From: Desulfurococcales archaeon
GTDB taxonomy: Archaea; Thermoproteota; Thermoprotei_A; Sulfolobales; Desulfurococcaceae
DNA length: 10,961 bases
Reading direction: 5' to 3'
Assembly (NCBI GenBank): GCA_027064845.1
Contig: JAMOPC010000275.1
Span: 1-10,961 of the forward strand
The number at the start of each line of letters is the position of its first letter. The first letter of the stretch is position 1. The position numbers and the translations under genes are program-made. Below are positions 6,167 through 10,961 of this stretch, in pieces. The notes under the pieces were generated by a model. It was not told the origin of the DNA and did not search any database. It saw only the letters and a program-made list of their open reading frames with translations.

Positions 6167-7189
6167 CTAGATAGGCCATTTCCATACGAGCCATCCTTTA
6201 GTTGGTGTAGAGTACACGTCTTCAAGCACCTCCTTGGGATTAGGCCATGGGCTCTCCTCAGCATACTTTATAGCTTCATCTACAAGCATTCTAACCTTTT
6301 CATCGATCTTTTCAAGTTCCTCTTTAGTTACAATACCCTTGCTTAACAACTTCTCCTCAAACAATTTGATCGGATCCTTGTTTTTCATCCACCATTCAAC
6401 TTCTTCTCTCTTCCTATAAATCTGCGGATCTCCTTCAAAGTGGCCTCTAAATCTATAAGTCTTTGCCTCAATGAGTGTTGGTCCCTCACCACGACGCGCT
6501 CTCTCAATAGCTTCCCTAGCAACCTCGTATACAGCCAATACGTCTTGGCCGTCAACCTCAACACCTGGTATGCCGTAAGCCTTACCTCTCTCGGCAACAC
6601 TCTTAATGGCTTGTTGCTTAGAGTACGGTAAAGATATCTGGTATAAGTTGTTCTCACAAACGAATACTACTGGAAGCTTCCATATAGCTGCAAGATTTAT
6701 ACCTTCATGGAAGTTCTGCTGATTAGATGCACCATCACCAAAGAATGCTACAGCAACTCTATCTACTCCTGCAAGCTTGAATGCAAGTGCTGCACCAACA
6801 GCATGTGGTATTCCACCACCAACTATACCATTTGCACCAAGTTCGCCAATATCTAAATCAGCAATATGCATCGAACCTCCTTTACCCTTACAAACACCTG
6901 TTTTCTTACCAAATAGTTCTGCCCACATAGCCTTTAGCGAACCACCCTTTGCAATAAAGTGGCCATGACCTCTATGAGTACTTGTTATAACATCATCCGG
7001 CCTAAGATTAGCCATTACACCAACAGCTACAGCCTCCTCACCAATATACAAGTGTACGAAACCCGGGATCTTTCCTGCCGCAAAGTATTCAGCAACTTTC
7101 TCTTCACTCCTTCTTATTGTGACCATTTTCTCGTACATCCAAAGAAGTTTCTCCTTGGGAATTTCCTCCAGAGACAATTTTCCCCCCAT
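6167..7189 (-). CDS. acoA: acetoin/2-oxoacid dehydrogenase-type E1 alpha subunit
   Basis: Alpha subunit of the thiamine-diphosphate-dependent E1 component; it decarboxylates or cleaves the substrate and, with E1 beta, acylates lipoate. The 340-residue protein shows the family in order: RRSEEKVAEYF, GFVHLYIGEEAVAVG (43-57), the His-rich THRGHGHFIA loop (71-80), GKGGSMHIAD, and the cofactor/Mg2+ motif running from G151-D152-G153 to N180-N181. These are followed by the SLPYSKQ loop and TYRFRGHFEGDPQIYR. FVHLYIGEEAVAVG and RFRGHFEGD are, from memory, closer to acetoin dehydrogenase AcoA than to pyruvate or branched-chain E1 alpha, but substrate cannot be decided without alignment. It is the first gene of a minus-strand operon (E1 beta 11 bases downstream) with a TATA box about 37-44 bases before the ATG, and is divergent from the lipoyl/E2 operon. 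Confidence 0.93.
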   Translation of the reverse strand: MGGKLSLEEIPKEKLLWMYEKMVTIRRSEEKVAEYFAAGKIPGFVHLYIGEEAVAVGVMANLRPDDVITSTHRGHGHFIAKGGSLKAMWAELFGKKTGVCKGKGGSMHIADLDIGELGANGIVGGGIPHAVGAALAFKLAGVDRVAVAFFGDGASNQQNFHEGINLAAIWKLPVVFVCENNLYQISLPYSKQQAIKSVAERGKAYGIPGVEVDGQDVLAVYEVAREAIERARRGEGPTLIEAKTYRFRGHFEGDPQIYRKREEVEWWMKNKDPIKLFEEKLLSKGIVTKEELEKIDEKVRMLVDEAIKYAEESPWPNPKEVLEDVYSTPTKGWLVWKWPI

Positions 7190-7225
7190 TTACCCACTGC
7201 CATATATTTGTATTTATATTTATAC

Positions 7226-7233
7226 TTTATAAA
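7226..7233 (-). promoter_or_regulatory. probable TATA box of the E1 alpha-E1 beta operon
   Basis: TTTATAAA lies 37-44 bases before the E1 alpha ATG, embedded in a longer AT tract, and would place the transcription start about 15 bases from the coding region. Neighbouring TATAAATA copies mean the exact box is uncertain. Confidence 0.5.
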
Positions 7234-7300
7234 TAAACTCTTCTATTATCACTATGCATTGTCTATACACATATCAAACTGGGTTATTGTCTAAAAAGAA

Positions 7301-7323
7301 ATATATGATACTATGAATAGTAT
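7301..7323 (+). promoter_or_regulatory. TATA-like box and perfect 7-bp palindrome upstream of the lipoyl/E2 operon
   Basis: The sequence around 7295-7306 (AAAAAGAAATATAT) looks like an archaeal BRE plus TATA element. Immediately after it, 7308-7323 is the perfect inverted repeat ATACTAT-GA-ATAGTAT. It would sit between TATA box and transcription start, where a bound dimeric repressor would block initiation. A one-mismatch copy of 16 bases (7310-7325) occurs at 212-227. The site is also in the shared divergent region and about 75 bases from the E1 TATA box, so one regulator could control both operons (inference). Confidence 0.45.
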
Positions 7324-7363
7324 ATATCGTAAGAAATGTATATTGTATAAAGGTGGGTTCTCA

Positions 7364-7609
7364 ATGGGAAAGGAAGTAAAAGTTATAATGCCTAAATTAG
7401 GCTTAACCATGAGAGCTGGCACCATAACTAAGTGGTTAAAGAAGGAAGGAGATCATGTAGAAAAAGATGAAACAATAGCATTAATCGAAACGGAGAAATT
7501 AACCGGAGAAATAAAAGCACCAGCCACTGGTACTCTCGAGAAAATATTGAGAAAAGAGGGAGAAGAAGTACCTGTGGGAGAAGTTATAGCTATAATTAAG
7601 ACGAGCTGA
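7364..7609 (+). CDS. free-standing lipoyl-domain carrier protein (split-off E2 lipoyl domain)
   Basis: An 81-residue protein that is nothing but a biotinyl/lipoyl domain: strands VKVIMPKLGLTM, TITKWLKKEGDHV, then the hairpin IETEKLTGEI with K45 as the lysine to be lipoylated, and KAPATGTLEKILRKEGEEVPVGEVIAII. The ETEK sequence (rather than the MKM or AMK of biotin carriers) supports lipoate. The frame is open to an ATG at 7313, but GGTGGG at 7352-7357 and the conserved domain both point to the ATG at 7364. In most bacterial E2 proteins this domain is fused to the acyltransferase; here it ends in a TGA and E2 starts five bases later in another frame. It would shuttle acyl and reducing equivalents between E1, E2 and E3, as a detached carrier. 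Confidence 0.9.
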   Translation: MGKEVKVIMPKLGLTMRAGTITKWLKKEGDHVEKDETIALIETEKLTGEIKAPATGTLEKILRKEGEEVPVGEVIAIIKTS

Positions 7610-7614
7610 TCAAT

Positions 7615-8454
7615 ATGGGGGGAGAGATAAAGGTCTCAGATGAAGCGCGTATTCTTGCAGAACAGTATGAAGTCGATCTAACTAAGATCGAAGGCTCCGG
7701 ACCACAAGGAGAAATCACTGTACAAGATGTTGAAAAATATATTAGAGAACATTTCTTCCCTAAAATTAAGGAGAGGAAACCTCTTCGTGGAATAAGGAAA
7801 GTTATCGCAACAAGACTTAGTAAAAGCTATAGAGAAGCAGTCCATGTAACAATCAATATGGAGGTATCAATGGATAAACTTATAGAGACTAGGAAAAAAC
7901 TCGCAGAAAAGCTTGGTGAAAAACCCAGTTATACTATACTACTTGCTAAATGTGTTGCAAAAGCTCTCCGTGACCATATAGAATTGAACGCTACTCTAGA
8001 AAACAATGAAATCATAATTTATGATACAATAAACATTAATATAGCAGTAGATACACCCTTCGGACTAATAACCCCTGTACTAAGAAGAGTTGATGAAAAG
8101 GGGATAGACGAGCTTTTAATAGAATATAAAGATATTATTGAGAGAACTAGGAAAGGATTATTAAAAGAAAAAGATATTGTAGGAGGAACATTCTCTATAA
8201 CAAACCTTGGAATGCTTGGCGTAGACTCATTTACACCAATAATTAACCCGCCACAGATAGCTATTCTTGGAGTAAACAGAATGGTTAAAAAGCCCTATGT
8301 TGATGAAGAAAGTGGAGAGATAAAGATCGGTAGATTTATGAACTTATCACTAACTTTTGATCATAGAGCTGTTGATGGAGCTCCTGCAGCAAGGTTTCTA
8401 CAAAAGGTAAAATATTATATCGAACACCCTGAAGAGGTAAACTGGTTTGTCTAA
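7615..8454 (+). CDS. dihydrolipoamide acyltransferase E2 (peripheral-subunit-binding and catalytic domains)
   Basis: Transfers the acyl group from lipoate to CoA and forms the core of the complex. Residues 6-43 are a peripheral-subunit-binding domain (VSDEARILAEQYEVDL, then GSGPQGEITVQDVEKYI) that normally holds E1 and/or E3. A short linker leads to the catalytic domain (about 57-279): PLRGIRKVIATRLSKS, NINIAVDTPFGLITPVLR, GGTFSITNLGMLGVDSFTPIINPPQIAILGV, and the active-site segment DHRAVDG with H250 and D254. At 279 residues it lacks the N-terminal lipoyl domain, which is encoded by the preceding gene; a TAA in its own frame just upstream of the ATG shows it cannot be extended into that gene. 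No clear ribosome-binding site, so translation is probably coupled. It could be called pdhC or acoC; the substrate is not settled. Confidence 0.92.
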   Translation: MGGEIKVSDEARILAEQYEVDLTKIEGSGPQGEITVQDVEKYIREHFFPKIKERKPLRGIRKVIATRLSKSYREAVHVTINMEVSMDKLIETRKKLAEKLGEKPSYTILLAKCVAKALRDHIELNATLENNEIIIYDTININIAVDTPFGLITPVLRRVDEKGIDELLIEYKDIIERTRKGLLKEKDIVGGTFSITNLGMLGVDSFTPIINPPQIAILGVNRMVKKPYVDEESGEIKIGRFMNLSLTFDHRAVDGAPAARFLQKVKYYIEHPEEVNWFV

Positions 8455-8839
8455 TAACTGGACACCGTTACTTGTAGAAGTAGGACTAGGTGTAGAGCAA
8501 CACGGCCAAGATCCTACCAAGGCTGCTATAAAAGCTATAAGAGATGCTATCCAAAGGGTCTGTATACCATATCTTGTTGAAAAACAACTATTGAAATCAG
8601 GTAGGATAAAGTTGGAGATATCAATAGGTGTCCCCTATCATGACAGAGTAGATATAGAGAGAATCAAGAAAGAGATCCCCCTAGAGGGAGATGCTGTATT
8701 CAAGATTGTAGAGGGAGGACTGAAGACAAAATGTGCGAAGGTTCCTGAACTTGGTGATAAAAGCGATGAAATGTTTGTAGCAGTTGCTTCTATCACACTC
8801 TATATCAAAGAAAATACTGATGTGATAGGACATGGGTAA
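8447..8839 (+). CDS. Lin0512 family protein, paralogue B
   Basis: A 130-residue protein of the uncharacterised Lin0512 family. The N-terminal motif GLGVEQHG fits the family's hallmark GxGxDxHG (from memory) with Glu for Asp, so this copy looks functional. Other shared parts are DPTKAAIKAIRDAI, LEISIGVPYHDRVD, FKIVEGGL and a C-terminal VAVASITLYI. The start is a TTG inside the end of the E2 gene (8-base overlap), supported by GAGGT at 8434-8438, eight bases upstream. The gene overlaps the following acoX by another 8 bases, so E2, Lin0512-B and AcoX are one translationally coupled unit. The His and acidic residue could bind metal (inference). Biochemical role unknown; the tight packing with AcoX suggests direct cooperation. 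Confidence 0.8.
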   Translation: MSNNWTPLLVEVGLGVEQHGQDPTKAAIKAIRDAIQRVCIPYLVEKQLLKSGRIKLEISIGVPYHDRVDIERIKKEIPLEGDAVFKIVEGGLKTKCAKVPELGDKSDEMFVAVASITLYIKENTDVIGHG

Positions 8840-9854
8840 AGCCGTTATAGGTCTTATAGCTAATCCTGCATCAGGCAGAGACATTAGAAGACTTGTAGCT
8901 CACGCTAGTGTAATTGATAATGTTGAGAAGGCAAACATCGTTAAAAGGATCATTATCACCCTTGAAGCTCTTGGTGTAAGTAAAATAATTGTTATGCCCG
9001 AGACATTTGGTATAACAGAGAGAGCTATCTCAATGCTACCTAAGAAACCATCCATAGATATAGAATTTATTAATATGAGAGTTAGAGGGGACTGGCTGGA
9101 TACATATTATGCAGCCAACTATATGAAGGGGAAAGTAAATGCGATAATAAGTATTGGAGGAGATGGAACAAACAGGGTTATAGCAAAAACAGATATCGAA
9201 GTACCTGTAATGCCTATATCAACTGGCACAAATAATGTATTCCCATACATGATCGAGGCAACAATAGCTGCTGCAGCAACTGCTGTTATAGCTCTAGGTG
9301 TTGTTCCCCTAGAGGAAGCCACGTTTAAGTCTAAGAGAGTAGAAATATGGAGGAACGGAGAACTATCAGACATAGCTCTTGTAGATGCCGCGACAACAGT
9401 ACATCAGTTTATTGGGTCAAGAGCTGTCTGGAAACCAGAGTTCATACGTGAAGTAGTTTCATGCTTATGTGCACCCTATAACATAGGATTGAGCTCTTTA
9501 CCTGGGGTGTACAGGACTATAACCCATGAAATAGATGAAGGTATGTATATTAGAATATCACCCACTGGAAAAGAAAAAGTAAGTGTTCCCATAGCACCAG
9601 GGCTCTTCAGAAGCTTTAATATTGGTGAACATAGGCTACTAAAGATAGGAGAGCATGTAGAGATCAAGACAAAACCATCCATAATAGCACTTGACGGAGA
9701 AAGAACATTAGAGATACATAAAGGAGACGACGTAACAGCCGTTATAACCAGAAAAGGACTTAGAGTAATTGATTATAAGAAAGCTCTAATACTTGCATCA
9801 AAGAGGGGTTTCTTCGAATATATAGCTTTGAAGAAGGCACTCCAAAATAGTTAA
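8832..9854 (+). CDS. acoX: AcoX-type ATP-NAD kinase-like protein
   Basis: A 340-residue member of the predicted ATP-NAD/polyphosphate kinase group COG3199, in which AcoX of acetoin operons falls. It has GLIANPASGRDIRRLVA (7-23), the diacylglycerol-kinase/NAD-kinase signature SIGGDGTNR (107-115), and STGTNNVFPYMIEATIAA (130-147), which is the AcoX pattern. The C-terminal ALDGER is the second NAD-kinase-fold landmark. NAD kinases phosphorylate NAD to NADP, but AcoX itself has no settled reaction; it is known mainly as a conserved companion of acetoin dehydrogenase genes. The ATG overlaps the Lin0512-B stop by 8 bases, with a weak TGTGAT nearby. It is the last gene of the lipoyl-E2 operon. No catalytic motif appears missing. 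The gene is the best single argument that the complex acts on acetoin or a related alpha-hydroxyketone. Confidence 0.88.
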   Translation: MGKAVIGLIANPASGRDIRRLVAHASVIDNVEKANIVKRIIITLEALGVSKIIVMPETFGITERAISMLPKKPSIDIEFINMRVRGDWLDTYYAANYMKGKVNAIISIGGDGTNRVIAKTDIEVPVMPISTGTNNVFPYMIEATIAAAATAVIALGVVPLEEATFKSKRVEIWRNGELSDIALVDAATTVHQFIGSRAVWKPEFIREVVSCLCAPYNIGLSSLPGVYRTITHEIDEGMYIRISPTGKEKVSVPIAPGLFRSFNIGEHRLLKIGEHVEIKTKPSIIALDGERTLEIHKGDDVTAVITRKGLRVIDYKKALILASKRGFFEYIALKKALQNS

Positions 9855-10057
9855 TTCGATACAACGCTTCAACACATACCTTTTAAATCATAACTATCCC
9901 TAAAATATACTTGCGTCATAATCCTGCTAATACCCTACAATAAACAATATGCCATACTTACTCAATCCTTATTTGAACTATTATCTATCGCATATTCAAT
10001 AACTAATATTTAATATATGGAAAGCACTAACACAGACTCATTGATTTTGTACAAAAG

Positions 10058-10083
10058 ATTATCGGACTTATAGTCCTAATAAT
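10058..10083. repeat. imperfect palindrome upstream of the secreted-protein gene
   Basis: ATTAT-C-GGACT-TAT-AGTCC-TA-ATAAT: ten paired bases per arm with one base inserted, 50-75 bases before the ATG at 10133. Possible operator or small hairpin. The rest of the 278-base spacer from 9855 is AT-rich without a gene. Confidence 0.35.
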
Positions 10084-10132
10084 ATTAGATGGAAAGATAC
10101 AGACTTAATTTATGAATACGGGGGCAATTTGT

Positions 10133-10961
10133 ATGAGGCATTACCTGTTAGTGTTTCTAATTATTCCAGCGTTATTTGTTCCCATAATAAATTCTCCTAT
10201 AACACTTAGCGAGGCGAATTACCGGTGGAAATCGCATCTGTATGAATATTTGGTAAAAATCTTCGGATTGCAGATCCCCTGTGACTTCTCCATTAAGATT
10301 CAATCTTATTCTTATAGCGATCATTCTTATTTGTATTACAAAGTTTTGATCTCGTATGATAATGTATCGTTCAGAGTCGGGTTTTGTATAGGTAAGGGTA
10401 CGGAAATAAAAGATACATAGCTAATATTACTGATAAGTCAGAGTTTACAGCATCGATATTATCAATACTTGAAGATACTTTAGAGATAGATATTGTTAAA
10501 AAGCACTTAGATTCACTCGTAGGTAATTTATGCTATGAAAATTATTCAGGAAAACCCAAGCATCCGAAATGGAATAATGAGACTATAGAGCTATGTCCGG
10601 GATGCACTGTTGGGTCAGATATACAGATATGTGAAGGAAAGGAATTAGAATATGCATTCAGCGTTAGAGACAAAGTGCTTAGAATATTTGCGGGTCTAGG
10701 GATAAAACTTGTAAAGGATGCGATGAGTTATAAAGTTCTCGGCTTAGGCCTAAGTAGGTTAGAGAATAATCAGTATGTTTTGACAAGTTTTATGTGGAAA
10801 CCATATCATATACTTGTGAGCGCTCCACAGGATTCGTTAGAGGACTTAAAAACAATTGCATTCAATTACGTTAACGAGTCACTAGATAAGATCGTGGCGG
10901 AAAACATTGATGAATCTTCATGTAAAATAGAAATAACGAGTACAAGAACATATTATTTCTA
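10133..10961 (+). pseudogene. secreted protein of unknown family, frameshifted and cut by the right edge
   Basis: The first part (95 codons, ending TAG at 10418-10420) starts MRHYLLVFLIIPALFVPII, a clear signal peptide or membrane anchor, then a soluble domain rich in Tyr and Ser. The ATG at 10133 is preferred over one at 10112 because GGGGG lies eight bases before it. A second frame, open from 10396 to the edge (182 codons beyond the junction), continues in the same style, with a CPGC motif and several more cysteines (LCYEN, QICEG, SSCK). The two frames join if one A is added to, or the ribosome slips back one base at, the four-A run 10408-10411, giving GTEIK-RYIANITDKSEF. So this is one gene carrying a real or sequencing frameshift, or read by -1 slippage. 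The extracytoplasmic cysteines may form disulfides or bind metal. No family recognised. Confidence 0.6.

Noticed and set aside
6156..6194. 13-residue N-terminal extension of E1 beta
   Set aside because: It would overlap E1 alpha, is not part of the family's usual N-terminus, and the ATG at 6155 has its own GGGGTGG.
6385..6657. 90-codon minus-strand frame inside E1 alpha
   Set aside because: It lies wholly within the E1 alpha gene in another frame, is Arg/Leu-rich and has no start signal.
7601..7620. Lipoyl/E2 junction as a broken fusion gene
   Set aside because: Both frames have stops at the junction (TGA in the lipoyl frame, TAA upstream of the E2 ATG), so a single indel would not restore a normal fusion; treated as a true split.
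1..10961. tRNA, rRNA, CRISPR array or complete insertion sequence
   Set aside because: No cloverleaf, no conserved rRNA segment, no regularly spaced direct repeats and no transposase frame were found on either strand by eye.

Overview
The window reads as chromosomal DNA of a hyperthermophilic crenarchaeon, most likely of the Desulfurococcales type (Ignisphaera/Staphylothermus-like, not fixed further). The grounds are strong AT bias, AGA/AGG and ATA codon preference, Lys/Glu/Ile-rich proteins, TATA-type promoters with short leaders, GGTG/GGGG ribosome-binding sites, very short or overlapping intergenic junctions, and a VapBC pair. No E. coli-like promoters, rRNA, tRNA or CRISPR were seen.

Layout. 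Positions 1-1164 (minus strand) hold the 5' part of an FMN-reductase-like flavoprotein, a possible small membrane ORF ending in an ATGA overlap with it, and a VapC/VapB toxin-antitoxin pair. Positions 1165-1819 have no confident gene but contain a conspicuous GC-rich, hairpin-forming island (about 1545-1700). Next come a lipoate-protein ligase catalytic subunit (lplA, minus) and a DUF169 protein (minus). A Nudix hydrolase and a Lin0512-family protein (plus, ATGA overlap) are divergent from DUF169. A DUF6506 protein, E1 beta and E1 alpha of a 2-oxoacid/acetoin dehydrogenase-type complex follow on the minus strand. Divergent from them is a plus-strand run: a free-standing lipoyl-domain protein, an E2 acyltransferase lacking its own lipoyl domain, a second Lin0512 paralogue and an AcoX-type ATP-NAD-kinase-like protein. 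After a spacer with an imperfect palindrome comes a secreted-protein gene that is frameshifted and runs off the right edge.

How the genes fit. E1 alpha, E1 beta, lipoyl carrier and E2 make a thiamine-diphosphate/lipoate acyl-transfer system. LplA would lipoylate the carrier. AcoX is the hallmark accessory gene of bacterial acetoin-catabolism operons, and both E1 sequences look more like AcoA/AcoB than like PDH, so acetoin (or a similar alpha-hydroxyketone) is the favoured substrate by inference. No E3 (dihydrolipoamide dehydrogenase) and no LplB accessory domain lie in the window. The most unusual theme is the pairing of two Lin0512 paralogues, each overlapping a nucleotide-handling enzyme (Nudix on one side, AcoX on the other), around the dehydrogenase core, together with DUF169 and DUF6506. 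This looks like an extended archaeal version of the aco system with several uncharacterised partners.
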